From Ophiosphaerella korrae (lineage: Eukaryota > Ascomycota > Dothideomycetes > Pleosporales > Phaeosphaeriaceae), in assembly GCA_028456385.1 (NCBI GenBank), contig JALNQF010000173.1, positions 28,849-92,848 of the forward strand: a stretch of 64,000 nucleotides of DNA. The letters run 5' to 3'. The position numbers and the translations under genes are program-made. The notes below the pieces were generated by a model. The model was not told the DNA's origin and ran no database searches. It was given only the letters and a program-made list of their open reading frames with translations. Below, one piece after another: positions 13,970-26,568 of this stretch (positions within the stretch are counted from its first letter, which is position 1; every line of letters begins with the position of its first letter).

Positions 13970-16900
13970 TCTAGCTAATATAATAGTAGAAAGTTTAACT
14001 AAAATAAGTAAAGCCCCTAAGAGTAGTTATAAGTCTAATAGTACTATATAAGAAACAATTAAAGACTATATTAATAACTTAATTTCTAATAAAGAAGATA
14101 TAAAGATAGTAATTAACGCCTTAGAAACGTAGAATAAAGAACTACAAGATTACGTAAAATAAAATAAGGTATAGATTAAGGCTATTATTAAAAGATAGAA
14201 CTAGATAGAAATAATTACGTAACGCCTAGAAAGGAGTATAATAAAGAAACTACTAAAGATACTTATCTTTAAGAAGATTAATAAAATAAGAGAGAAACTA
14301 AGACCTTTTATTATATTAGTATAACTTTAGATAGATATATAAGTACTACACTTTAATATAGAAGAAAAGAAAGTAATATATATTAGACTATATCTTAAAG
14401 AAGATATAATAAGATAGTATAAACCTTACTAGACTAACTATATAATATACTCTCTAATAACCTAGAAGGACAAAACTAGAGCTATCTTTAGAAGTTATAA
14501 ATACTTTACTAAATAAATAAGAGTAGTATTTAGAGATATAGATATTACCTAATAAGCTAAAAAAAGACTTAAAAGACTTATATAAAGTAAGAGTATTCTA
14601 GAATATATATTATAATTTAAATAATTATTATAAAATATAGAGTAAAATAAGTTAGCTTTAATATTATAATTTAAATAAAGACTAAACTCTAAGATTTAAT
14701 ATAAAATAATCTATATAGAAAAACTATAAATACTAGAAGCTCTAAAATAGTAGGTAATATAGATTAATAATAATCTCTAAAAATAGAAAAAGAATAAATA
14801 TAGAGGTTATACCTAGAATTATAATAAAGGAGACGTTATAGTCTTTAATATAAATAAAGATAAGAAGAGAAAAAAGAATAAAGACTTTATATACTTTAAC
14901 TATAGTAAACTAAGCTATTACGAAAAAACTACTAATTAAAAATAAAAAAAGATATAGTATATTATAAATATAGAAAACTAAGACACTTTGTAAAAGATTA
15001 TAGAAGTAAAGATTAGAAGAAAGATAAAGAAACTTAGTTAAAAATAACTAAGAAAAAGAAGGAAGTATTATAAGTATAAGCTAAACCTTAAGAAAAAGTA
15101 GCTAGAAGTAAAGAAGTATAATATATAATACTTTATTAGACTTTTTATTATAATAATAACTACTATATATACTTTTCTAGTAAATAGAAAGTAGTATAGT
15201 TTTTATAGAAATAGAGATATAAAGTAGCTATAATAAAAGAAAATAGAATAGAAGTATAGCTAAAAGAAATAGTATATATAATAGACCTACTAATAAAAGA
15301 TTTAGAAGGGGAAGAGCCTCTAATACTATTAATCTAGGCTAAAGAAGAGGTATAAGATAAAAAGACTACTACGGCTTCTTTTAAAGAACTATAAAAAAGT
15401 AAGAAATAGATAAGTATAAAAAGTATAAAGTATACTTAACTAGATATATATAGCTATAATAGCTATATAATAATAGATATAGAAGAATAAAATAAAGAAT
15501 AGAAATTTATTTAAATATACTTAATAGTTATAAGTATAGAGGAAGCGTATAAAGACTAAAAAGAACGTAATCCTAAAGAAATAAAGTTTATACTATTTTA
15601 AAAATAGATAAAGTAATATATAGTTGTAGTAGAAAGAATACTTATATAAAAAGAATAGTAATACTTTATAAAAAAAACGCAATAGATTAATAAAGCCTAT
15701 ATACCTAGAGTACTAGTAGTATACTATATTCTAATAATAGATATACTTAGAAGAGATAAATACTAGGAAGGAGATAATAAAATAATAGATCTAAAATATC
15801 TAGTATATTTTAAAGTATTATAGGTATTATACCTAGATAAGAATTATATTATATATAGAAATCCTAAAGTAAATTATAATATATAGCCTATATAAAGAAG
15901 AAGCTATAATTATATAAGAGTAATTATAGTAAAAGATATCTAAGGATAAGAAATAACTTTAGAAGATAGATATATAATAATAAGACTTAGTCTAAGACTA
16001 TCTAAGAAATATATCTATAGAGGACTATAGTATAAATATATATATAATAAATATCTAAAGTACAAAGAATATAAACTTAAAGTAGAGCTATAGCTCTAGA
16101 AAGATAAATAATTTATAAAAATACCTAAGTAAAAATAATTAAAAAGTATAAGAAGCTTATATATTATAAAAATAGGTATATACTAAGAAAAGAAAGTATA
16201 ACTAATAATTAATAGTAGAGCTATAAAGAACTTTATATTAAGAAAGTTTATAGAAATATAAAGAATAAAGTATACTATAAAGAAATACTCTTAATAACTA
16301 AGTATAATTAAAAGAAAACTATTTTAGAAACCTATTAGGTTTAAAATAGTTTTCTCTATATTAGAACTAAAAAGAATAACAATTAAAAATATAATTATAG
16401 ATATAATAACAATTAATAATAAATAAAATATAATACTAGGTATACTATAGTTATAAATAACTAACTTATATATTAATTAGAGAATAGAAAAGATTAACTA
16501 CTATAGAATAGATATATTAAAAGCTAATATAAACACCTATAAAGGAAAATTCCTAAAAGAATATAAGAAATAAGAAAGATAGCTTATAGAGCTAGAAGAC
16601 TATCTTCTAGAATATTAACTATAGGATTTAGTAATAGACTTAAAAGAAGATAAAAACGTAAGATAGAGCCTAGTCTATAGAAAAATAGAAGAAAAATCTA
16701 AAATTAAATAAATATTTATTTAAAACGTAATAAAAAAGAGATAGATATAAGAATCTAAATTTTTAGTAGTATATAAACTTATATTTATAAACAAAAAGAG
16801 AATAAATAATAAAAGACCTTATATAGACTTTAGAAAAACTAACGTAATTATAAATAAGAACTAATACCTATTACTATAAATTAATATAATATAAAATAGA

Positions 16901-19460
16901 CTATTAAAAGTAAGAATTATTATAAAATTAGATATCTAAAACGCTTACTACTAAATTAGAATTAAGAAAAGTAATAAGTAGAAAATAGCGTTTAGAACGT
17001 AGTATAGACTATATAAATATTTAGTTATACTATTTAGCTTAATAAACGCACTAGTAGTATTCTAAGAAAGAATTAATATAGTACTAAGAGAGTACTTAGA
17101 CGTATTTATATTTATATACTTAGATAATATCTTTATATTCTTAGAAATAGAAGAAGAATACGTGTAATATGTATATAAAGTACTAAAAAAACTAGTAGAA
17201 AACAAGTTATTTCTTAAAATAAGAAAATATAAATTTTATATAAAAGAAATAGACTTCCTTATATTTATTATTAAACTAGGAAAAATTAAGATTAACTTAG
17301 AAAAGATTAGATTAATTAACGAATAGCTAATACTAAAAAACCTAAAAGAAGTATAATAATTTTATAGGCTAGCTAACTTTTATAAAAAGTTAATAGTAAG
17401 ATAGTTTAAAGATATAGAACTAATAATAAAACTTATAAAGAAAGATACGCTATTTAAATAAATAAAAGAATATTATAAAGTATTTAATAAGATTAAGAAG
17501 AAGTTTATAGAAAACCTAGTTATTAGAATATATAACCTAGACCTACTAGTAATAGTAAAAATAGATATATCTAACTTAGTCTATAGTATAGTACTAATAT
17601 AAAAAGACTTAGAAACTAAAAAAGAATACTTAGTTAAATACTTCTCTAAGAAAATAAAGATAGTAGAACTTAACTACTTAATTTATAATAAGAAGAAACT
17701 AGTAATTTATAAAGTATTTAAGTAATAGAGAGTATACTTATAAAGAGTAAAGTATTAGATAAAAGTCTATACTAACTATAAGAATCTTATAAGATTTATA
17801 ATAAATAAAAAACTATTATAGTAATATATAAAATAGTAGGAATTCCTATTAATATTTAATATAGAAATTATATATATAAAAGAGAAAGATAACTAATTTA
17901 TAGATACTCTTAGTAAAAGACTAGACTTATAAGAAGAAGTAAGTACTACTAGTATAGTTCTAGTTAAAAACAAAGAAAGATATTTAGTCTTAAATATACT
18001 TAAAATAGCTATAATACTTAAAAGAATAAGTAGTAAACTAGATAAATAGATTTAGAAAATAATAAAGGAAGTATCTAAAGAAATAAAGAAACTAGAAATC
18101 TAAAAAAGATTTATATAAGCTTATAGGAAAACGTATATCTTAGGAAAAATCTAAAAAGAATTTATATAACAATTCTATAAACTACTAGTATATAGATACT
18201 AAAAGATTAATAAAACCTTTAATAGGTTACTATAAGACTATTATATCCTAAAAGTAAGGTAGCTAGTAATAGAAGTATTAAGAGATTATATAAAATACTA
18301 AAGAAATAAATATAATAGATACGTATTATATAGAATATTATAACTAGTAAAAAGACTAGAATAACTATAAGGAGTTATTATAATAGACTTTATTACAAAG
18401 TTACTTAAGTTAAAAGACTTATTATTAGAAATTAAGTATAATAGAATTTTAATAATAGTAGATAAACTTATAAAGTATATATACTTCTAACTATATAAAA
18501 AGAAAAGTAAGATAGAAGTTACTATATACTAAGTTTTAGGATCTATAATTAGTTAATATAAACTACTAAATAAAATTATTATAGATAGAGATATATAATT
18601 TATATTAAAACTATAAAAAATAATAATAGTGTAATTAGGAATTAAATATATAATATCTATAGTATACTATCTATAGATAGATAGATAGTTAGAATAAATA
18701 AATTAGATAGTAGAATAGTACTTAAGATACTACCTTAACTATAACTAAAATAATTAGGTATAACTACTACCTATAGTATAGCTAGTATATAATAGCGTAA
18801 AGAATATAGTAATAAAAGTATTACTCTTCTTTATAAACTATAGACTTAAGCTTAATATATACTAGATACTAAGAAACTAGATATCTTAGTCTTTAAAAAG
18901 AGAAAACTTTACTAATAAACTTAAAAATATATATAATTAGTTAAGATAGGACGTAGAATTCTTATATAATTAAATAGCTAAGTACTATAATAAAAAATAT
19001 AAAGAAAGACCTTAGTTTAGAGAGAAAGAAAAAGTATAGTTAGTATAAAAGAATATTAAAAGTAAATAACTAAGTTTAAAATTAAACTACGTTAAGATAA
19101 AACTTTATAAAATTAAGAAAGAAGTTATACTAATTATATTTAAACTAAAGCTACTAAATAAAATAAAGATATACCTAATATTCTACGTAGCCTTACTAGA
19201 ACAAGTACTATAAGAAGTAGAACTACTAGTATATAAAGTAGATACGTATAAAGAATAAAAAAAATAAGAAGTTAAAGAAATCTTAGTATACTAGTTTTAT
19301 AATAGAAGAAATTACTATTTAGTAAATTAAATAGGTATAAATAAGAAAAGGTAACTATAGAAGAAAATATAGAAACTAGAAGATAACCTTAATTACTTTA
19401 AGAAACTAAAAGAGTTCTAAAATTAAAACTCTCTAGAACGCTTAGTAGTAAACTAAGAGA
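13970..19460 (+). pseudogene. Degenerate gag-pol of Ty3/Gypsy chromovirus type
   Basis: Reading TAG/TAA as former Gln/Trp codons, the order is as follows. Gag is followed by a zinc knuckle around 14,890-14,940. An aspartic protease with a mutated DSGA motif lies near 16,210-16,235. Reverse transcriptase lies near 16,750-17,340, with the catalytic YLDD reduced to YLDN at 17,117-17,128. RNase H lies near 17,500-17,940, integrase near 18,180-18,900, and a chromodomain-like tail near 19,270-19,400. Pol ends near 19,460. The D-to-N change in the YLDD box is a G-to-A RIP change. Gene order (RT before integrase) places it in Ty3/Gypsy rather than Copia. No frame is intact. Confidence 0.85.
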
Positions 19461-19469
19461 ACTAATATT

Positions 19470-19953
19470 ACTAATAATAGATAGAGAAATAATAAAAATA
19501 TCTAATATATAATCTACTATAATAAACGCCTTATCTAAGTCTAACTTAGCTTCTAGAGCTACTAACTATTTAGCTAATTTCTTATTATTTAAGGCTTTTA
19601 TTTTATAAAAGTAAGAGAGATAAGCTTAATTTTTTACTAGCTTACTCTACGTAAGCTCCTAGATACGCTTACGCTTAGCTTTAGCCTCTATAATTTAAGA
19701 TAGTAATTTCTCTTAAGTTTAGTTAATAGCTTTCCCTATTATTATTAAGCCTAAACGTAAGAATAAGTATAATAAACGTATACTTAGAAAAAGAAACACT
19801 ATATATATTATAAGAACTATATATATTTATATAAATATATACTTTATAAGCTTTACTATTATTTATAGAAATAATATAAGAAAGAGACTTAGGGTTTAAT
19901 TTAAGAGAAGTATAATAAAAATAAAGAAATATTTCGATACTATTATATAACAC
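19470..19953 (-). pseudogene. Reverse-strand frame between pol and 3' LTR
   Basis: On the minus strand a 76-codon open stretch (19,953-19,723) is followed, after a shift of frame, by a region that reads as a charged helical segment once TAG/TAA are read through. Recurring words include IEAKAK and LYKIKALNN. Homologous stretches occur in the same place in at least six other Gypsy relics here. The open 76-codon part is rich in Ile, Ser, Tyr and Asn and begins at an ATG, but no host gene resembles it to me. It may be a remnant of an accessory gene of the element. The product and function are unknown. Confidence 0.4.
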
Positions 19954-20094
19954 GTAATTAGTAAGAAGATAGTAATAGTGTATAGATAAAATAAGTATAA
20001 GAGAAAATAAAGAACTCTATATTAATAAAGAAACTAGACTAATAACTTTAGCTCTAAGATAAGTAAATAAGAACTTACCTAAAAAGAGAGATAG

Positions 20095-20524
20095 TATTAT
20101 AGGTATAATAGAAAGAATCGAAATAGAACTAATTAATCTTAACTTAGGTACTAATAAAGTATAAGACAAGTAAAGTAATAACTTTAATTAGAAAACTATA
20201 TATAACTAAGATACCTAAAGCAATCTATAATCTATAAACTCTTAGTATTAATAGATTATAGATTAATATAATCTATAATCTACTAGTCTTAGTATTTATA
20301 GATTATAGATTATATTAAGTATATAGTTAGTAGAATACGTATTATTAGAATAGTATTAGTAATTTAATTCTTTAACTATAGAATACTAGTATAAAATAGT
20401 TATAAAATATCTCCTACTATTTATAAGTTATTATAGATCCTAATATAAGCTTTTATTATTACTTTATAATCTACTAACTTCTCTTAAGATAGGCCCTATA
20501 GTTAATATTAGGAGGCCTATTATA
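20095..20524 (+). repeat. 3' LTR of the 13492-20524 element (430 bp)
   Basis: It begins TATTATAGG and ends CCTATTATA. It is the partner of 13492-13921 and is followed by the duplicated target TAATT. Confidence 0.9.
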
Positions 20525-20640
20525 TAATTAAAGATAAAAAAAGTAGACTTAGTAAGTATAAAAAGAGAAGATAAAGAAACTAAATTAATAACTTTAGCTC
20601 TTAGATAAGAAAATAAAAACTTACTTAGAAAAAGAGTTAG

Positions 20641-21010
20641 TATTATAAGTATAAGAAGAGAAATTAAGATAGAACTAATTAGTTTTAACTTAAGTACTAA
20701 TAAAGTATAAGATAAGTAGAGTAATAACTTAGATTAAAAAATAACTTATAATCTAAATATATAAAATATAAAGTAATCTATAAATTTATATAAATAGATT
20801 ACTAGAAGTATATAGTTAGTAAAGGTATATATCTTTAAGATAGTATTAGAAATCTAATCTTTAACTAAGAGTAATAATACTTAATATTAGAAGAATCTTT
20901 TATTATTTATTGCTTATTACTTATTTATAACCTAATCTTTTATTATTACTTTTAAATTTACTAATACTTTTTAGTAGTTACTATAGTTAATAATAAGTAA
21001 CCTTATTATA
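20641..21010 (+). repeat. 3' LTR of the old 545-21010 element (type B, about 370 bp)
   Basis: It begins TATTATAAG and ends CCTTATTATA. It belongs to a second LTR subtype (B) lacking the long TCTATAATCTATAG inverted blocks and carrying a TTAACTAAGAGTAATAATA-like segment. It follows pol-end sequence of the old element. Confidence 0.7.
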
Positions 21011-21495
21011 TATTTATTAAAAACGTAATAAAAATGTTATAAATATAAAATTTTTAATTTTTAGTAGTATAGATACTTATATTTATAGATAAAAAAGAGA
21101 TAAGTAATAAAAAATATTATATAGATATTAAAAAAATAAATATAAGAAAAAATAAATACTAGTATCTTTTACTATATATAGATAAAATATAAAATAAGCT
21201 ATAAAAGGCCTATATCTTTATAAAACTAGATATCTAAAATACTTACTATTAGATTAGAATTAAAAAAAGTAATAAGTAGGAAATAGTATTTTATATATAA
21301 TATAAACTATTTAAATATATAGTTATACTTTTTAGTTTAATAAATATACTAGTAGTATATTAAAAAAGTATTTTAATATATTTATATTTATATATCTAGA
21401 TAATATCTTTATATTTTTAGAATTAGAAGAAGAATATATATAATATATAGACTAATAATTTATAATATTAAGTAGTATTAAACTTTTTATATAAC
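21011..21495 (+). pseudogene. Reverse transcriptase fragment of another Gypsy relic
   Basis: The translation with read-through stops aligns with the reverse transcriptase segment of neighbouring elements: the motif before the first Asp, then LDIQNAYYQIRIKK, then the YLDD region near 21,395. It is cut by LTRs on both sides. Which element it came from cannot be told. Confidence 0.65.
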
Positions 21496-21885
21496 TATTA
21501 TAATTTTATTTTTATAGATAAAATAAATAAAATTAAGATAAAACTAATTAGTTTTTACTTAAGTACTAATAAATTATAAGATAATTAAAGTAATAATCTA
21601 GATTAAAAAATTAACTATAACCTAAATATATAATATAAAGTAATCTATAAGTATATATAATAGATTAGTATTAGTATATAGATAGTAGTAATATATATTA
21701 GTAAAATAGTATTAGTAATCTAATATTTAAATAAAAGTAATAATATAATAATATTATAAGAGTTATTATATTTTTTATTAGTTTATTACTAAATTATAAT
21801 ATATACTTTAGTTATTAACTTTTTATCTACTTACTTTTTCTAGAAAAAAAGTTCTTTATAGTTAAGAATAAGTAACTCTATTATA
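21496..21885 (+). repeat. 5' LTR, type B (390 bp)
   Basis: It begins TATTATAAT and ends CTCTATTATA. It pairs with 25501-25889 plus 26551-26558. It is among the most AT-rich LTRs in the window. Confidence 0.7.
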
Positions 21886-24800
21886 CTTTACTATTTTAGT
21901 TATTAAAAAAACTAAAGTATAAGAAGTATATAGTCTAAGCTAATATAATAATAGAAAGTATAACTAAAAAAAAAAGTAAAGTACTTCTAAGTAGTAGTTA
22001 AAATGTAATAAAAAACTTAATTACTAAAAAAGAAAATATATAATTAATAATTAATACTAAAGAAATATAAAATTAAAAACTATAAAAGTATTTTAAATAA
22101 AATAAAGCTTAAATTTAAGCTATTATAGTAAAATAGAATTAGATAGAATATATTACTTAGAGACTAGATATAAGATAAGAGAATCTAAATCGTTAGTAGT
22201 ATATAGACTTATATTTATAGATAAAAAGAGAATAAATAATAAAAGACTTTGTATAGATTTTAGAAAAACTAATATAGTTATAAGTAAGAACTAATACTTT
22301 TTACTATAGATAGATATAATATAAGATAAATTATAAAGAGTAATAATCTTTATAAAGTTAGATATCTAAAACGCTTATTACTAGGTTAGAATTAAGAAAG
22401 GTAATAAATAGAAAATAGCGTTTAGAATATAGTATAGACTATATAAATATATAGTTATACCTTTTAGCTTAATAAATATACTAGTAGCCTTTTAAAAAAG
22501 AATAAATATAGTACTAAGAGAGTACTTAGACGTATTTATATTTATATACTTAGATAATATCCTTATATTCTTAGAAATAGAAAAAGAATATATATAATAT
22601 ATATATAAAGTACTAGAAAAGCTAGTAAAAGCTAAAATATTCTTTAAAATAAAGAAATACAAGTTTTATATAAAGGAAATAGACTTCCTAGAATTTATTA
22701 TAGAACTAAGGAAGATTAAAATTAACTTAAGAAAAATTAAGTTAATTAATAAATAGCTAATACAAAAGAACCTAAAAGAGGTATAATAATTTTATAGACT
22801 AGTAAATTTTTATAGAAAGTTAATAGTAAGATAGTCTAAAGATATAAAACTTATAACAAGACTTATAAAGAAAGATACGCTATTTAAATAAATAAAAGAA
22901 TATAATAAAGTATTAAATATAATTAAATAAAAGTTTATAGAAAATCTAGTTATTAGAATATATAACCTAGACTTACTAGTAATAGTAAAAATAGATATAC
23001 CTAACTTAGTCTATAGAATAGTACTAATATAAGAAGATCTAAAGACTAAAAAAAAATATTTAGTTAAATACTTCTCTAAGAAAATAAAGCTAGTAGAGCT
23101 TAACTACTTAATCTATAATAAAGAGATACTAGTAATCTATTAAGTATTTAAGTAATAGAGAGTGTACTTATAAGAAGTAAAATACTAAATAAAGGTCTAT
23201 ATAGACTATAAGAATCTTATAAGATTTATACTAAATAAAGAACTATTATAATACTATATAAGATAGTAGGAATTCTAATTAATATTTAATATAGAAATTA
23301 TATATATAAAAAAGAAAGATAACTAATTTATAAATGTTTTTAGTAGAAAACTAGACTTATAAAAAGAAGTAAACGCTATAGGTATAGTTCTAGTTAAGAA
23401 TAAGAAAGAATATTTAGTTTTAAATATACTTAAAATAGCTATAATACTTAAAAGAAAAAGTAGTAAGCTAAATAAATAGATTTAAAAAGTAACTAGAGAA
23501 GTATATAATAAAATAGAAAAACTAGAAATCTAAAAAGGACTAATAGAAGCTTATAGAAGAATATATATTCTAAAGAAAATCTAAAGAGAATTTATATAAT
23601 AATTCTATAAATTACTAGTATATAGATACTAAGAGATTAATAAAACTCTAGATAGGCTACTATAGGACTACTATATCCTAAAAGTAAGATAACTAGTAAT
23701 AGAAGTACTAAGAAACTATATAGAATACTAGAAAAATAAGTATAATAAGTACGTACTATATAGAATATTATAACTAGTAGAAGTACTAAAATAACTATAA
23801 GGAGTTATTATAATAGACTTTATTACAAAGCTACTAAAGTCTAAAAACTTAATATTAAGAGTTAAGTATAATAAAATCTTAATAATAGTAAATAAACTTA
23901 TAAAGTACTTATACTTTAGACTATATTAAAAGAAAAGTAGAATAAAGGCTACTATATATTAGGTTCTAGGAACTATAATTAGTTAATATAGACTACTAGA
24001 TAAAATTATTATAGATAGAGATATAAGATTTATATTAAAACTATAGGAAATAATAATAGTGTAATTAGGAATTAAATATATAATATCTACTACGTATTAC
24101 TTATAAATAGATAGATAGTTAGAATAAATAAACTAGATAGTAGAATAGTACTTATAATACTACCTTAACTATAACTAGAATAATTAGGTATAGTTATTAC
24201 TTATAGTATAGTTAGTATATAATAGCGTAAAGAATATAGTAATAAGAGTATTACCTTTCTTTATAAACTATAGATTTAATCCTAATATATATACAATACT
24301 AAGATTAGAAATATCTTAGTTTCTAAGAAGAGAAAACTTTACTAATAGACTTAAGAATATATATAATTAACTAAGATAGGATATAGAATTCTTATATAAT
24401 TAAATAGTAAAATACTATAATAAGAAGTATAAAAAAAGACTTTAATTTAAAGAAGAAGAAAAAGTATAGTTAGTATAAAAAAATATTAAAAGTAAATAAC
24501 TAAGTTTAAAACTAGACTACGTTAAAATAGAACTATATAAAGTAGAAAAAGAAGTTATACTAGTTAAATTTAAACTAAAGCTACTAAATAAGATAAAGAT
24601 ATACTTAACCTTCTATATAGTACTACTTAAGATAGTACTATAAAACGTAGAACTAGTAGTATATAAAGTAGATACGTATAGAGAATAAAAAGAATAAGAA
24701 GTTAAAGAGATCTTAGTATACTAGTTCTATAATAGTAGGAACTACTACTTAGTAGAATAGATAAGTATAAATAAGAAAGGATAACTATAAGAGATTATAT

Positions 24801-25500
24801 AAGAACTAGAAGAAAATTTTAATTACTTTAAGAAACTAAAAGAGTTTTAAAGTTAAAACTCTTTAGAGTACTTTATAGTAAATTAAGAAAACTAATAGTA
24901 CTACTACTAGATAGAGAGGTAATAGGAGCGCTTAATATAGTAAGAGTAGCCTTAACTATAGCTTTAAAATTAAGCTTAGACTCTATAAAGATAGCTTACG
25001 TAATAGACTTCTTATTATTTAAGGCCTTTATCTTATAAAGATAAACTAGATAAGTGTAATTTTTTACCTATATACTTAGAATCTAATTATATTCTTTTTT
25101 AGCCTTAGTAATCTATTTAGATAGTTTATCTTAAGTATAATTAATAGCTCTCTCTATTATAAATAAGTATAGATACGTAAATAAGTATTATTAACTTATA
25201 CTCTACTAAAGATATACTAGATAAGTTATATAATAAATAACTATTAGTATATATATATACTTTATAAGCCTTACTATATTTTAAAAGAAAATTAACTAAT
25301 AAAAAGTTTAAAAACTTATAATAAAAATAAAAAAATATTATAATACTATAGTATAATATATAATCTACTAATTAAAGATAATAAAAAGTAAACTAAGTAA
25401 GTATAAAAGAAAATAAAGAACTTAATATTAATAAAGAAACTAAGTTAATAACTTTAGCTTTAAGATAGTAGAATAAGAACTTATTTAAAGAAAAAGATAG

Positions 25501-25889
25501 TATTATAAGTATAATAAGAGAAATTAAAATAGATCTAATTAGTTTTAACTTAAGTACTAATAAAGTATAAAATAAGTAAAGTAATAACTTAGATTAAAAA
25601 ACTTTTTATAATTAAAATACCTAATATAAAGTAATTTCTAAGTATATATAATAGATTAAAGTAATTTATAAAGATATATAATATATTAGTAGAAGTATAT
25701 ATTTAGCTATAATATATATTATTAAAATAGTATTAGTAATTTAATTACTAACTATAAGTAATAGTACTTAATATTATAAGATTTATTTTATTATTTAAAG
25801 CCTATTATAGATTACTATATATACTTTTATTATTAACTTTTAGTTTACTATACTTTCTTAATAGTTACTTATAGTTAATAATAAGTAAC
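25501..25889 (+). repeat. 3' LTR of the deleted element, interrupted near its end
   Basis: It begins TATTATAAG. The expected terminal stretch (GTAACTTATTATA) is broken after GTAAC. The last bases reappear at 26551-26558, on the far side of the miniature element, so LTR and insertion can be separated exactly. Confidence 0.75.
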
Positions 25890-26060
25890 TATTATAGGTA
25901 CTTTTCTATATAACCCTTAGCTAGCTATAAGCTAGCTCTAGGCTTACTATAAGTATCTCTAGTATATATATATACTATTCTATACCTAGTATACCTATTA
26001 GGTATACTATACTTCTTTTAGAGTTATATCTAGTTTAGTAGTATAGAGCCTAGCCTTATA
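25890..26060 (+). repeat. Left 171-bp LTR of the TRIM-like element
   Basis: It is a direct repeat of 26375-26545 with a handful of differences, mainly C/T and A/G. It contains the near-palindrome ACCTAGTATACCTATTAGGT. Confidence 0.8.
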
Positions 26061-26374
26061 GAGTATACTTAATATAGCCTAAGTTCGAGTATAGCTCTAT
26101 TCTTAGGCTAGCTAAAGCTAGTTAAGTTAAAGGTCTCTTTTAACTTTAGCTAAGGCGTAAGGCTTACTTTATTACTATTACTTACTAGGAGTCTAGTATA
26201 TAGTATATAGCTTTATCTATTACTATAGTAATAGAGTATTATATTACTACTCTTTTAATAACGTAATAGGTTTATAGTATTATGCTATAAGCTTATAGTA
26301 GTTATCTAGTAGTACTATAGTAATTACGCTCTACTTTAGGTCCTTAGGATAAAGTCTAGAGAAGAAAAAGATAA

Positions 26375-26545
26375 TATTATAGGTACTTTTCTATATAACC
26401 TTTAGCTAGCTATAGGCTAGCCCTAGGCCTACTATAAGTATCTCTAGTATATATATATACTATTCTATACCTAGTATACCTATTAGGTATACTATACTTC
26501 TTTTAGAGTTACGTCTAGTCTAGTAGTATAGAGCCTAGCTTTATA
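26375..26545 (+). repeat. Right 171-bp LTR of the TRIM-like element
   Basis: It is the partner of 25890-26060, with the same start and end. It is followed by the duplicated target GTAAC. Confidence 0.8.
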
Positions 26546-26568
26546 GTAACTTATTATAAAGAAAATAG

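Larger units (their letters stand above)
13492..20524 (+). mobile_element. Complete plus-strand Gypsy element (7033 bp), RIP-degraded
   Basis: It has two 430-bp LTRs (13492-13921 and 20095-20524) and a perfect 5-bp duplication, TAATT, at 13487-13491 and 20525-20529. It sits in the 3' part of the older element, whose LTR resumes at 20641. Internally it has a full gag-pol plan and the reverse-strand frame. It is related to the element at 35,705 but carries fewer remaining CA/TG dinucleotides. Confidence 0.92.
545..21010 (+). mobile_element. Old plus-strand Gypsy-type element, interrupted by three younger insertions
   Basis: Pieces at 545-2189, 9221-11999, 12385-13491 and 20530-21010 read as one plus-strand retroelement once the insertions at 2190-9215, about 12,000-12,384 and 13492-20524 (with their target duplications) are removed. 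The first piece is gag-like with zinc-knuckle motifs. The second runs from protease and reverse transcriptase into integrase. The third ends pol and carries the reverse-strand frame. The last holds the 3' LTR (20641-21010). The 5' LTR is not in the window. It is among the most degraded elements here, with long A-runs, consistent with age, and it encodes nothing now. Confidence 0.7.
25890..26545 (+). mobile_element. Miniature LTR element (TRIM-like, 656 bp)
   Basis: Two direct 171-bp repeats (25890-26060 and 26375-26545) enclose about 314 bp without coding signal. The repeats begin TATTATAGG and end CTTATA, compatible with RIP-altered TG...CA termini. The 5 bp GTAAC flanks both sides (25885-25889 and 26546-26550). 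This layout matches terminal-repeat retrotransposons in miniature. The internal part has a hairpin (AAGTTAAAGG...TTTAACTT, about 26,127-26,149). It retains more C and G than its surroundings. A third copy of the LTR is at 59670-59838. Confidence 0.75.
21496..26558 (+). mobile_element. Internally deleted plus-strand Gypsy element
   Basis: The 5' LTR is 21496-21885. Leader and gag start at 21,886-22,165. The sequence then jumps directly to the segment just before reverse transcriptase (about 22,170), so most of gag and the protease (about 2.7 kb by comparison with 35,705-42,730) are missing. RT, RNase H, integrase and tail run to about 24,880. The reverse-strand frame lies at about 24,900-25,370, and the 3' LTR starts at 25501. 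The 3' LTR is split near its end by a small element at 25890-26545. No clear target duplication is visible. Confidence 0.75.
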
